Assembly (NCBI RefSeq): GCF_914271545.1
Contig: NZ_CAJZAH010000001.1
Span: 992,001 to 1,056,000, forward strand
Reading direction: 5' to 3'
Length of the DNA stretch: 64,000 nucleotides
Source: Cupriavidus respiraculi
GTDB taxonomy: Bacteria > Pseudomonadota > Gammaproteobacteria > Burkholderiales > Burkholderiaceae
The position numbers and the translations under genes were made by a program. Below, one piece after another: positions 27,320 through 35,716 of this stretch (positions are counted from its first letter, which is position 1; every line of letters begins with the position of its first letter). The notes below the pieces were generated by a model, which was not told the DNA's origin, did not search any database, and saw only the letters and a list, made by a program, of their open reading frames with translations.

Positions 27320-27832
27320 ATGAATGTCCGTATCGAGCCCGCCACCGCAGAACATTTTCCGGCATTGCAGGCCATCGAGCTGGCTGCTTTCGATACCCTG
27401 CGCGCGGCGGGCGCCGTTTCGGGGGAGGCGAGCGCGAGCAGCGACGAGGAATTGCAGCGGTATCTCGACGCGGGCTTCCTCCTTGCCGCCTATGACGCTG
27501 GCGGTGAGCCGGTCGGCTTCGGTGGGGGCTATGTAGCAGAGCAATGGCTCCACATTGGCGAGGTCGACGTGCATCCTGACTGGCAGCGACGCGGCATTGG
27601 AAGACGCCTGATGGAGGCCTTGCTCGACATCGGCCGTGCGCGATCGCTGAAGGGCGCAACACTGACAACAGACCGCCACGCCCCGTTCAACGCGCCGTTC
27701 TATGCCACGTTGGGATTCGATCCCGTGGAGCCGGACGCCTGCCCCGCACGCCTGAAGACGATTCTTTCGGCGGAAGAACAAAAAGGTCTCGAGCCGCTGC
27801 GGCGCGTCGCCATGATGTGTGTTTTCGGGTAA
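27320..27832 (+). CDS. GNAT-family N-acetyltransferase
   Basis: A 170-residue acetyltransferase. The acetyl-CoA loop is visible as VHPDWQRRGIGRRLMEALL (motif A Q/RxxGxG/A) and the later HAPFNAPFYATLGF is the motif B region. It should transfer an acetyl group from acetyl-CoA to an amine. GAGG stands just before the ATG at 27320. The substrate cannot be read from the sequence. Confidence 0.88.
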   Translation: MNVRIEPATAEHFPALQAIELAAFDTLRAAGAVSGEASASSDEELQRYLDAGFLLAAYDAGGEPVGFGGGYVAEQWLHIGEVDVHPDWQRRGIGRRLMEALLDIGRARSLKGATLTTDRHAPFNAPFYATLGFDPVEPDACPARLKTILSAEEQKGLEPLRRVAMMCVFG

Positions 27833-28075
27833 GCGGATATGCCTGACGAAGGAGCCCGACCGGCGCGCTCGGCACTGCGGTGCCTCGAACGCGTGGTGCC
27901 CCTCCCTGCCACCGGTTACGTATGTCCGCGATGTGGCCAGAGACAAATCCCACCCCACATTCCCCTGCCACGGGCGAGGATGGCGATGGCCCCCGCAGCA
28001 TCGGTTTGCGATCACCAGATCCCGGAGTGCTCCGAGCGGCCATGGAACGTCAATTCCTGTGTCGGTGAAGCGGGA

Positions 28076-28522
28076 TCACGACTTGGCGGCCACAGGAAGC
28101 CGAAACGGCGCACCCAGTCGGTTGAACGCATTCATTGCCGCAATCGCGATCGTGAGATCGACGAGGTCTTTGGGGCTGAACTCAGCCGAGGCGGCGGCAT
28201 ACGCCTCATCCGAGGCATGCGTTTCGCTGACGCGGGTCACCTCCTCTGCCCAGGCCAGCGCGGCGCGTTCCTGATCGGAGAACAGCTGGTGCACCTCGTG
28301 CCAAACCGGTACCAACGTGATCTTGTCGATCGACATGGTTTTCCTGAGGTCCCGGCTGTGCATGTCGATGCAGTGGGCACAACCGTTGATCTGCGAAACG
28401 CGAAGGAACACGAGGTGGACGAGTTCCTCGGGCAGGTTGGTCTTCTTCGTGACGTAGTGGTGGATGCCAAACAGTGCCTTCGCGCCGTCAGGTGCGATCT
28501 CTTGCCAGTTCAAGCGGGTCAT
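28076..28522 (-). CDS. AhpD-like carboxymuconolactone decarboxylase family protein
   Basis: A 148-residue helical protein with the peroxidase-type CxxC pair (Cys48, Cys51, with His55 three residues after, in NGCAHCIDMH). This is the AhpD/alkylhydroperoxidase arrangement, so thiol-based peroxide or hydroperoxide reduction is likely. AAAGGA stands before the ATG at 28522; a longer frame is ignored. Divergent from a MocR regulator gene, the common genomic partner of such AhpD-like genes, and probably its target. Confidence 0.9.
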   Translation of the reverse strand: MTRLNWQEIAPDGAKALFGIHHYVTKKTNLPEELVHLVFLRVSQINGCAHCIDMHSRDLRKTMSIDKITLVPVWHEVHQLFSDQERAALAWAEEVTRVSETHASDEAYAAASAEFSPKDLVDLTIAIAAMNAFNRLGAPFRLPVAAKS

Positions 28523-28664
28523 CTCAGTCCTTTCCAGTCGTTGATGTGAGTAGCGACGCGGTCCGCGCACCCCGGGCAGCCTATCGACTGCGGCCGCGAT
28601 CCATGTCATAACGCCACGTTACTCCGCCGGGGATTGGAGAAACAGGCCCAAAAACTGCCAAAAC

Positions 28665-28687
28665 GACTGACCCAAGATGACTGACCC
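28665..28687 (+). promoter_or_regulatory. Direct repeats overlapping the MocR start codon
   Basis: GACTGACCC occurs twice (28665-28673 and 28679-28687), 14 bp apart start to start, spanning the MocR ATG at 28677. MocR proteins usually bind direct repeats, and an operator over the gene's own start would give autorepression. Part of the second repeat is coding, so chance is possible. Confidence 0.35.
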
Positions 28688-30095
28688 GAATACGCCCGCC
28701 GCGCTTTCCATCCAGGTGGACCCTGCCACCGCCGTGCCTATCGGCGACCAGATCCATGCGAGCCTGCGACAGGCAATCGTCGAAGGCCGGCTGTTACCCG
28801 GGCAGCGGTTGCCTTCCGGCCGGGACCTGGCCGCGCAGCTCGGCGTCGCGCGCGGCACCATCCGCGTGGCCTACGATCGGCTGATCGCCGAGAACCTGGT
28901 GTTCGGCGCTGGGTCTGCGGGCACACGCGTATGCGCGCGGCTGCCCCCCAGCCAGGCGGACGACGAGGCGCCGCTCGATGGGCCTTTGGCGGGTTTCACC
29001 CGCCCATATTCCAGCGCCCCGCTCCCGTTCCAGATGGGCGTACCCGCCCACGACGCGTTTCCCGCCAAGCTCTGGGCGCGCATGCGGGCGCGTGCCGCAC
29101 GCGCAGATGCCAACGCTTACACCGCCTACGCCGACCCGCGCGGCGAATCTGCGCTGCGGGCCCAGATCGCGAGCCACCTGGCCGTCAGCCGGCAGATGCA
29201 CTGTCACCCCGATCAGATCATCGTCACCAGCGGATACCGGCAGGGCCTGATGCTGGCGCTGATGGCACTGCGGGCGCACGGGCGCAAGGTGTGGCTCGAA
29301 GAGCCGGGTTATCCGCTGGGAAGGCGCGCGCTGGAATTGATGGGCGCCGCGATCGAACCCGTGCCGGTCGATGCCGAGGGGCTCCGCGTGGAAGATGGCA
29401 TCGCCAGCGCGCCAGACGCCGTGCTGGCGCTGGTCACCCCGGGCCAGCACGCACCGCTGGGCGTGACTCTGTCGCCGGCACGAAGGCACGCCCTGCTCGA
29501 CTGGGCGGCAACCACGGGCGCCTGGATCATCGAAGACGACTATCTCGGGGAACTGCAGCTCGACGGCCGGGCGGCGCCGGCCCTTGCCGCTGGCGAAGGT
29601 TCCAAGCGCGTGATCCACATCGGCGCGTTCAGCAAGACGATCAGCCCGGCGCTGGGCCTCGGCTTTGTCGTCGCCCCGCGCTCCGTGGCGGAGCGTCTGG
29701 TGGAAGTCTGCGCCGTGTTGGCCCCGGCGCCTAACCGGACCACCCAACTGGCGATCACGGAGTTTCTGGCCGATGGGCACTACCTGCGGCACCTGCGGCA
29801 GATGAAGGCGCTATATGCCGACCGCCGCAGCCTCGCGTTAGCGCGTTTGAACGAGGTCCTGCCGGGCACCATGACGGCGGGCCTCGGAGTGATCGCACCG
29901 CTCCCGCCGACCGTCGACGACTGCACCGTTGTCGGCATTGCCCGCGCACGCGGCCTCGCGCCTTCCGCTCTCTCCGCGTGGTACCTTCGCCGCCGTCACG
30001 CGCAACGCGGCTTGCTGCTGAGCGCGACGAACCTGCGCCTCGACAACGTCGAGGCCGCCTGCGCGACGCTCGGGAGAATCGTTGCATCCCGTTGA
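28677..30095 (+). CDS. MocR-family (GntR HTH plus aminotransferase fold) regulator
   Basis: A 472-residue two-domain regulator. Residues 12-85 are a GntR winged HTH (DQIHASLRQAIVEGRLLPGQ; SGRDLAAQLGVARGTIRVAY). The rest is a class I aminotransferase fold with the PLP lysine, Lys320, in IGAFSKTISPALG. It should bind PLP as effector or cofactor. No Shine-Dalgarno is seen, and direct repeats overlap the start. Divergent from the AhpD-like gene, which is the probable target. Confidence 0.92.
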   Translation: MTDPNTPAALSIQVDPATAVPIGDQIHASLRQAIVEGRLLPGQRLPSGRDLAAQLGVARGTIRVAYDRLIAENLVFGAGSAGTRVCARLPPSQADDEAPLDGPLAGFTRPYSSAPLPFQMGVPAHDAFPAKLWARMRARAARADANAYTAYADPRGESALRAQIASHLAVSRQMHCHPDQIIVTSGYRQGLMLALMALRAHGRKVWLEEPGYPLGRRALELMGAAIEPVPVDAEGLRVEDGIASAPDAVLALVTPGQHAPLGVTLSPARRHALLDWAATTGAWIIEDDYLGELQLDGRAAPALAAGEGSKRVIHIGAFSKTISPALGLGFVVAPRSVAERLVEVCAVLAPAPNRTTQLAITEFLADGHYLRHLRQMKALYADRRSLALARLNEVLPGTMTAGLGVIAPLPPTVDDCTVVGIARARGLAPSALSAWYLRRRHAQRGLLLSATNLRLDNVEAACATLGRIVASR

Positions 30096-30115
30096 GTCGC
30101 AGCCCACAGCCCCCT

Positions 30116-31180
30116 TCACCGCCTGAACCACAACAACGACAGCCCGCAGGCGGCAATCAGCAGCGGCACCGCTACCGCCACCAGCAGGGCACTGATCTCG
30201 ACCTCCTTGGTCTCCAGCGCAAACTTCGCGCTGAGCTGTCGGTACACCTGCGCAAGGTGCGCCGCCGAGCCGGCCTGGAAGTATTCGCCGTCGGTCAGCG
30301 CCGCGATCTCGCGCAGCGTGGGTTCGTCCAGCCGCACGGCGTCGAAGAGCCCGGGCGCTGCCGCGCCGTCGGCCGGGGGCTGGCCGAAGCCCACGGTGTA
30401 GACGCGCACGCCGCGCTGGGCGGCCATGCGGGCGGCGTCCAGCGGGTCCGGGCCGGTGGTGCGGCGGCCGTCGCTGAGCAGGATCACGGCGCCGTGCGGG
30501 TAGGAGCCGGGTTGTGCCGGTGGCAGTTCCTGGTCCCGTTTGCGGACGGCTTCCGCGGCCGCGGCTTCGGACAGCGATCTGCCGCTCGGTCCGGGGGCCA
30601 GCTTTTCGCCGCTGAAGAGGATGGCTTCGAGGTCGATGCCATCGTTGGGCATCAAGACGGCCAGTGCCTGGATCAGGCCGCTGCCGGTGGCGGTGCCGTG
30701 CTGGAGCTGGAACCGTTCGATGGCGTCCAGCATGTCGCGCCGGCTGTCGGTGGGGGTCTGCACCACGGTGGTCGTGGCGGCAAAGGAGACGATGCCAAGG
30801 CGCACACGGACGGGCAGCCCGACGATCAGGTCCCGCGCGGCCTGCTGCGCGGCGGCCATGCGGGTGGGTGCGACGTCGGTCGCGGCCATGCTGAGGGACG
30901 TGTCCATCGCGAGCACCAGTGTGACGGTCTCGGAGGGCAGCGTGACGGTGGCGGTGGGACGGGCGCAGGCCAGCAGCGCCGCGCCCAGCGACAGCAACAG
31001 AAGCAGCGGCGGGATGTGGCGCCGCAGCCGTCGGTAGCGGCCCTGCGCGGCCCGCGGCAGCGCAAGGCTGGAGTACGACAGCGCGAATTTCTTGCGCCGC
31101 CCGATCGCGTAGACGTAGAAGGCTGCCAGCAGGGGAAGCAGAAGCAGCAGCCAGAGCATTTGTGGCCACAAGAACTGCAT
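30116..31180 (-). CDS. VWA-domain membrane protein (BatA-like)
   Basis: A 354-residue protein: two N-terminal membrane segments (residues 1-25 and 58-75), a von Willebrand A domain (about 90-310) with an intact metal site DTSLS and LLSDG, and a C-terminal membrane segment (LLVAVAVPLLIAACGLSLLW). This is the layout of BatA-type proteins from aerotolerance loci, but the usual MoxR ATPase and DUF58 partners are absent here. AAGGAG precedes the ATG at 31180. It appears to be a solitary gene. Confidence 0.85.
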   Translation of the reverse strand: MQFLWPQMLWLLLLLPLLAAFYVYAIGRRKKFALSYSSLALPRAAQGRYRRLRRHIPPLLLLLSLGAALLACARPTATVTLPSETVTLVLAMDTSLSMAATDVAPTRMAAAQQAARDLIVGLPVRVRLGIVSFAATTTVVQTPTDSRRDMLDAIERFQLQHGTATGSGLIQALAVLMPNDGIDLEAILFSGEKLAPGPSGRSLSEAAAAEAVRKRDQELPPAQPGSYPHGAVILLSDGRRTTGPDPLDAARMAAQRGVRVYTVGFGQPPADGAAAPGLFDAVRLDEPTLREIAALTDGEYFQAGSAAHLAQVYRQLSAKFALETKEVEISALLVAVAVPLLIAACGLSLLWFRR

Positions 31181-31386
31181 GCCCCGCTCCTTGGCGCGTG
31201 TTAACCCGATGGTACTGCGTTTTCCATTGGCCCCGAGAATCCTCGCGCTCGCCGCCTTCACCGGGGCGATCGGCCGCCAACGCTAGAATGTCGGATCGAC
31301 GCCACCACCCGCAGACGGACCAACCGCCAACGCCCCGGGCAGGCACGCGCCCGCCCCCTTCGGTCCGTCCCCACACAGTTGAGGCT

Positions 31387-32703
31387 ATGACGAGCACTTC
31401 CATCACCCTGGAAAAGGGAATCCAGACCGCCGGCGTGGGCAAGTTCCAGTACCGCCTGTTCGTGATTTTCGGGCTGGTGTGGATGGCCGATGCCATGCAG
31501 GTGCTCTCCATCGGCTTCAGCGCGCCCTCCATCGCGAGGACCTTCGACGTGCCGATCCCGCAGGCCCTGCAGACCGGGACGGCCTTCTTCGTCGGCATGC
31601 TGATCGGCGCCTTTGTCTTCGGCCGCCTGGCGGACCGCATCGGCCGGCGGCCGGTGCTGATGACGGCCGTCCTGGTCGATGCCGCCTGCGGCGTGGCCTC
31701 GGCGTTCGCGCCGGACCTGTGGTGGCTGATGGCGCTGCGCTTCCTGACCGGCATCGGCGTCGGCGGCACGCTGCCCGTGGACTACACCATGATGGCGGAG
31801 TTCCTGCCGAGCGACCGGCGGGGGCGCTGGCTGGTCCTGCTGGAATCGTTCTGGGCAGTGGGCACCATCCTGCTGGCCCTGCTTGCGCTGGTGGCAGCCT
31901 CCTATGGCGACGATGCCTGGCGGGTCATCTTCTTTGTCACGGGCATTCCGGCCTTGATCGGCGTGGTGCTGCGGCTCTATATCCCCGAGTCGCCGTTGTT
32001 CCTGCACCGCAATGGCCGTTCGGAAGAGGCGCGCCGGGTGCTCGCGCGGGTGGCGAAGGTCAATGGCAGCAGCGCGGACATTCCGCCGTTGCTGAGCGAC
32101 ACGAGCGAGCGCAAGTCGGTGTTCGCGCTGTTCTCCGCGCGCCTTCGCCGACGCACGATCGGCCTGCTGGCGGCCTGGGCGCTGATTTCCATCGCCTACT
32201 ACGGCGTGTTCGTCTATTTGCCGATCCGCCTGAGCGGCCAAGGCTTCGCGTTCATGCGGGGCGAGGTGTTTCTGGTGATCCTCGCGCTGGTACAGCTACC
32301 GGGCTTCGGGCTGGCCGCGTATGGCGTGGAGCGCTGGGGCCGCAAACCCACGCTGATCGGGTTCCTGCTGCTGAGCGCCGTCGGCTGCATGCTGTACAGC
32401 CTGGGCACGGCACAGGCCTTGGTCGTCGGTTCGACGCTGCTGATGAGCTTCGCGCTGCTGGGCACATGGGGCGCGCTGTATGCCTTCACGCCCGAGGTAT
32501 ATCCCACCGACCTGCGGGCGACCGGGATGGGCACCGCCGGCGCCATCGCGCGCTTTGGCGGCCTGTTCGCGCCGGCGATCATCGCACCGGTGATGAGCAC
32601 GCATTTCACCTTCGCGCTGGCGATGATCTCCAGCATGCTGGTCGGCGGCGCCCTCGCCATCGCCGCCGTGAACGTGGAATCGCGGAATCGGGCGCTGGAC
32701 TAG
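31387..32703 (+). CDS. MFS transporter, sugar/organic-acid carrier type
   Basis: A 438-residue carrier with twelve predicted membrane segments. The motif RLADRIGRRPVL lies between segments 2 and 3 and GVERWGRKPTL in the second half. The MADAMQVLSIGFSAPSI start and the EFLPSDRRGRWLVLLESFWAVG loop recall niacin/aromatic-acid importers (NiaP or AAHS groups). The proton-coupled substrate is probably a small carboxylate, not proved. The ATG at 31387 follows GAGG. Divergent from the VWA gene. Confidence 0.88.
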   Translation: MTSTSITLEKGIQTAGVGKFQYRLFVIFGLVWMADAMQVLSIGFSAPSIARTFDVPIPQALQTGTAFFVGMLIGAFVFGRLADRIGRRPVLMTAVLVDAACGVASAFAPDLWWLMALRFLTGIGVGGTLPVDYTMMAEFLPSDRRGRWLVLLESFWAVGTILLALLALVAASYGDDAWRVIFFVTGIPALIGVVLRLYIPESPLFLHRNGRSEEARRVLARVAKVNGSSADIPPLLSDTSERKSVFALFSARLRRRTIGLLAAWALISIAYYGVFVYLPIRLSGQGFAFMRGEVFLVILALVQLPGFGLAAYGVERWGRKPTLIGFLLLSAVGCMLYSLGTAQALVVGSTLLMSFALLGTWGALYAFTPEVYPTDLRATGMGTAGAIARFGGLFAPAIIAPVMSTHFTFALAMISSMLVGGALAIAAVNVESRNRALD

Positions 32704-32743
32704 CGCCCGATTCCGGTCGGTCCCGACGGGGCGCCCGCCGTCC

Positions 32744-34069
32744 TCAGCGCAGCGCGCGAAACGCCGCGCGCACCTCCGCGCCGAACAGTTCCGGCTCTTC
32801 CCACGCCGCAAAGTGGCCGCCCTTGTCCACGCGGTGGTAGTAGATCAGATTGCGATAGGCGCGCTCCACCCAGTGCCGCGGCGGTCGATAGACCTCCCCG
32901 GGAAAGATCGTCACGGCCGCCGGCACCGCGATGCCTCCGCTTGCGGGACCGGCTGTGCGGTTGCCGGCGTTCAGCGGATGGCTGTCCCAGTAGATGCGTC
33001 CGCTGGACGGGCCGGTGTTGGTCAGCCAGTACAGCGTGATGTTGTCCAGGATATCGTCGCGGCCCAGCGCGCGTTCCGGATCGCCGCGGGTGAATACCCA
33101 GTCCGCCAGCTTGTCGTAGATCCAGGCGGCAAGTCCCACCGGCGAGTCCGCGAGGCCATAGGCGATGGTCTGCGGCCGCGTGCCCATCAGCGCCGCATAG
33201 CCGAAGCCCTTGTCGAGAAAGTCCCTCGCTTGGTCGAACACGGCGCGCTCCTCCGGCGTGAGCGTCGCCGGCGCGGGATCGCCACTGCGCAGCGCCCGGC
33301 CGACCTCCGGCGGAATCGTGGTGGCGCGTTCGATGCGGTTGACGTGAATGCCCAGCAAACCCGGCGGCGCCTGCCGGCCCATCGCGTCTGCCACGATGGC
33401 GCCCCAGTCGCCGCCCTGCGCGACATAGCGGCTGTAGCCGAGCCGCGTCATCAGGATGTCCCAGGCGCGGCCGATGCGCTCGGGGTTCCAGCCGGCATGG
33501 CGCGGCGCCTCCGAGAAGCCGAACCCCGGCAGCGAGGGCAGCACGAGGTGAAACGCGTCGTCGGCACTGCCCCCGTGCGCGGTGGGATCGGTCAGCGGCC
33601 CCACGCTCTTGAGCAGTTCCAGCACGGAGCCGGGCCAGCCGTGCGTCATGATCAGCGGCAGGGCCTGCGGATGGGGCGAGCGGATGTGCAGGAAGTGGAT
33701 GTCGAGCCCGTCGATGCGCGTGACGAACTGCGGCAGCGCGTTGAGCCTCGCCTCGGCCTTGCGCCAGTCGTAGTCGCGTTCCCAGTAGCGCATCAAGGGC
33801 CGCAGCCGATGGCGCTGCACGCCCTGCGTGCGGTCGTCCACCGTTTCCGCGTCGGGCCAGCGCGTCGCAGCCAGGCGCCGGCGCAGGTCGAGCAGTGCCG
33901 CCTGCGGAATGTCCACGCGGAACGAACGGATCGCGTCCGACGCGAACGGCGGCGCGACCTCGGCGGCGGCCGTCACGGGACGAAGCGCGGTAAGCGCGGC
34001 CGCTGCCGCGCCACGCAGCAGCAGGGCGCGGCGCGACGGCATGGCGGGTGCGGTCGAACCGGTCGTCAT
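32744..34069 (-). CDS. Tat-exported epoxide hydrolase family protein
   Basis: A 441-residue protein. A twin-arginine signal (SRRALLLRGAAAAALTAL) is followed by the epoxide-hydrolase N-terminal domain (SFRVDIPQAALLDLRRRLAA) and the alpha/beta-hydrolase core: oxyanion THGWPGS, nucleophile QGGDWGA with Asp, and the C-terminal His in VDKGGHFAAWEEPE. The expected product is a diol formed from an epoxide in the periplasm. It overlaps the cupin gene stop by four bases (ATGA), so they are co-transcribed and coupled. A distant relative is encoded at 10416-11468. Confidence 0.9.
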   Translation of the reverse strand: MTTGSTAPAMPSRRALLLRGAAAAALTALRPVTAAAEVAPPFASDAIRSFRVDIPQAALLDLRRRLAATRWPDAETVDDRTQGVQRHRLRPLMRYWERDYDWRKAEARLNALPQFVTRIDGLDIHFLHIRSPHPQALPLIMTHGWPGSVLELLKSVGPLTDPTAHGGSADDAFHLVLPSLPGFGFSEAPRHAGWNPERIGRAWDILMTRLGYSRYVAQGGDWGAIVADAMGRQAPPGLLGIHVNRIERATTIPPEVGRALRSGDPAPATLTPEERAVFDQARDFLDKGFGYAALMGTRPQTIAYGLADSPVGLAAWIYDKLADWVFTRGDPERALGRDDILDNITLYWLTNTGPSSGRIYWDSHPLNAGNRTAGPASGGIAVPAAVTIFPGEVYRPPRHWVERAYRNLIYYHRVDKGGHFAAWEEPELFGAEVRAAFRALR

Positions 34070-34497
34070 TGCGCGTGCCCGTGGGCCGGCGTCGCGGACT
34101 TGCCCGGCGCGACCAGCGGGGCTCCCTTCGTCACGATATAGGTCGCCAGCTCCGATGCCTTGCCGCTGCCCACGTTGCGCGCCGAGTGGCCCGTGCCGGC
34201 CGGGATGAAAAGGGCCTCGCCGGCCTTCAGCGTGACCGGCGCCCTGTCCTCCAGCACGTATTCGAGCGAGCCTTCGAGGACATAGGCGATTTCCTCGCCG
34301 GGATGCGAATGCGTGGGCGCGAACGCCGCGGGGGCGAAGTCGACACGCACCTGGACGACCTCGCGTCCGGGTGCGCCGATGTCCTGCTGCAGCAGATCGG
34401 TACGGTGGATGCCGGCAGCCTGTGCATGCGCGGCATGGGCTGCCAAAGCACCACCGGCGATGAGCAGCGCCGCTGCCAGGGATCGAGCCTTTGTCAT
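34066..34497 (-). CDS. Exported small cupin protein
   Basis: A 143-residue single-domain cupin with a signal peptide (MTKARSLAAALLIAGGALAA, cleavage after HAHA). The metal set His63, His65, Glu69 lies in PTHSHPGEEIAYVLEGSLEY (quoted in part) with a further His in GTGHSARN. AAGGAG precedes the ATG at 34497. It is the first gene of a two-gene operon with an epoxide hydrolase. Cupins of this size can be metal-binding, isomerase or dioxygenase proteins; the reaction here is unknown. Confidence 0.87.
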   Translation of the reverse strand: MTKARSLAAALLIAGGALAAHAAHAQAAGIHRTDLLQQDIGAPGREVVQVRVDFAPAAFAPTHSHPGEEIAYVLEGSLEYVLEDRAPVTLKAGEALFIPAGTGHSARNVGSGKASELATYIVTKGAPLVAPGKSATPAHGHAQ

Positions 34498-34658
34498 GGG
34501 TATCTCCTTTTCGGTAAGGCCCACGTGCCGGGGCCAGTACCGGCATTGCACCCGAGGCGCGTATCCGCGATATATCGATGGTCTCGGCTTCCCGTATCGC
34601 CCTGTGTGCGCGCCCGCGGCTGACACATTGCGATACGAAGCCGCGCGGCCTGGATGCG

Positions 34659-35606
34659 CTAGCGCGCGCGGCTGGCCCGGCCGGATTGGCGCACGGCCTG
34701 CGGCGCCTGCCCCAGCGTGCGCAGGAACGCGCGGCGCAGGCGTTCCCTGTCGCCCAGGCCCACTTCACGGGCGATGATGTCCATCGTATGGCGCCCCTGC
34801 TCCAGCATCAGCCGCGCGGCCTCCACGCGCAGGTGCTCGATGGCCTTGGCGGGCGACTGGCCGGTCTCCGCGCGGAACGCCCGGCTGAACTGGCGCGGAC
34901 TGAGGCTGGCGACGCCGGCCAGCTCCTCGACCGACAGGCTGCCGCGCAGATTGGCGCTGGCGTAGTCGATGGCCTTCTGGATGCGGTCCGACTTGGGCCC
35001 CAGTTCCAGCAGCGCGGAGAACTGCGACTGCCCGCCGGCGCGCCGGTGATAGACCACGAGCTTGCGCGCCACGGTGCGCGAAACCTCGTCGCCGTGGTCG
35101 TTCTCGACCATGGCGAGCGCAAGGTCGATGGTTGCCGTCATGCCCGCCGATGTCCAGACCGGCCCGTCGACGATAAAGATCTGGTCGTCCTCCACCGCCA
35201 CCTGCGGAAAGCGGCGCTGCAGTTCCGGGGCGAAGCGCCAGTGGGTCGTGGCGCGGCGCCCGTCCAGCACGCCGGCCTCCGCCAGCACGAATGCCCCCGT
35301 GCAAGGGGCGGCGACGCGCCGGGACACCGACACCGCGCGCCTGACGAAATCGAGCACGCCGGCAGAGACCGCGAAGACCGTTTCGACGCCGGATCCGAAC
35401 ATCACGGTATCGAAGACGGCGTCGCCGAAGGGCTCCGTCTCCACCCGGAAACCGGCAGACGAAGCGACCAGCCCGCCGGTTTCTGACAGCAGCGTCACCT
35501 CATAGGCGGCCTCCCCCAGCGCGATATTGGCCGTCTCGAACACCGTGATGGCGGCGAAACCCATCAGGTTGAAGTCGGGGAACACGACGAATCCGACCTT
35601 GTGCAT
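34659..35606 (-). CDS. GlxA-family regulator (DJ-1/PfpI domain plus AraC HTH)
   Basis: A 315-residue transcription factor. Residues 1-180 are a DJ-1/PfpI-like amidase fold without a clear nucleophile Cys (the CTGAFVLAEAG segment carries a Cys at the usual place, so activity is not excluded); residues 215-310 are an AraC HTH (VEELAGVASLSPRQFSRAF; IAREVGLGDRERLRRAF). GlxA proteins usually control nearby efflux or catabolic genes. Divergent from the MFS exporter at 35717, whose 110-bp spacer holds an inverted repeat; the cupin/epoxide hydrolase operon lies downstream. Confidence 0.88.
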   Translation of the reverse strand: MHKVGFVVFPDFNLMGFAAITVFETANIALGEAAYEVTLLSETGGLVASSAGFRVETEPFGDAVFDTVMFGSGVETVFAVSAGVLDFVRRAVSVSRRVAAPCTGAFVLAEAGVLDGRRATTHWRFAPELQRRFPQVAVEDDQIFIVDGPVWTSAGMTATIDLALAMVENDHGDEVSRTVARKLVVYHRRAGGQSQFSALLELGPKSDRIQKAIDYASANLRGSLSVEELAGVASLSPRQFSRAFRAETGQSPAKAIEHLRVEAARLMLEQGRHTMDIIAREVGLGDRERLRRAFLRTLGQAPQAVRQSGRASRAR

Positions 35607-35614
35607 ACGTCACC

Positions 35615-35657
35615 TGTCTCATGTCCTAAATCACCATTATTTATGACATTTGAGACA
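35615..35657. promoter_or_regulatory. Inverted repeat in the GlxA-regulator/MFS divergent promoter
   Basis: TGTCTCATGTC (35615-35625) is matched by GACAT plus TT plus GAGACA (35645-35657), an inverted repeat with a 2-base bulge around an AT-rich centre. It lies between two divergent starts in an otherwise GC-rich stretch. Likely the binding site of the AraC-type regulator, and so a shared operator. Confidence 0.5.
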
Positions 35658-35716
35658 AAACCAAGCCACCCTATGCTGGCACTGTCTTCTTCACCAGCCT
35701 TCTGCAAAGGTCAACC

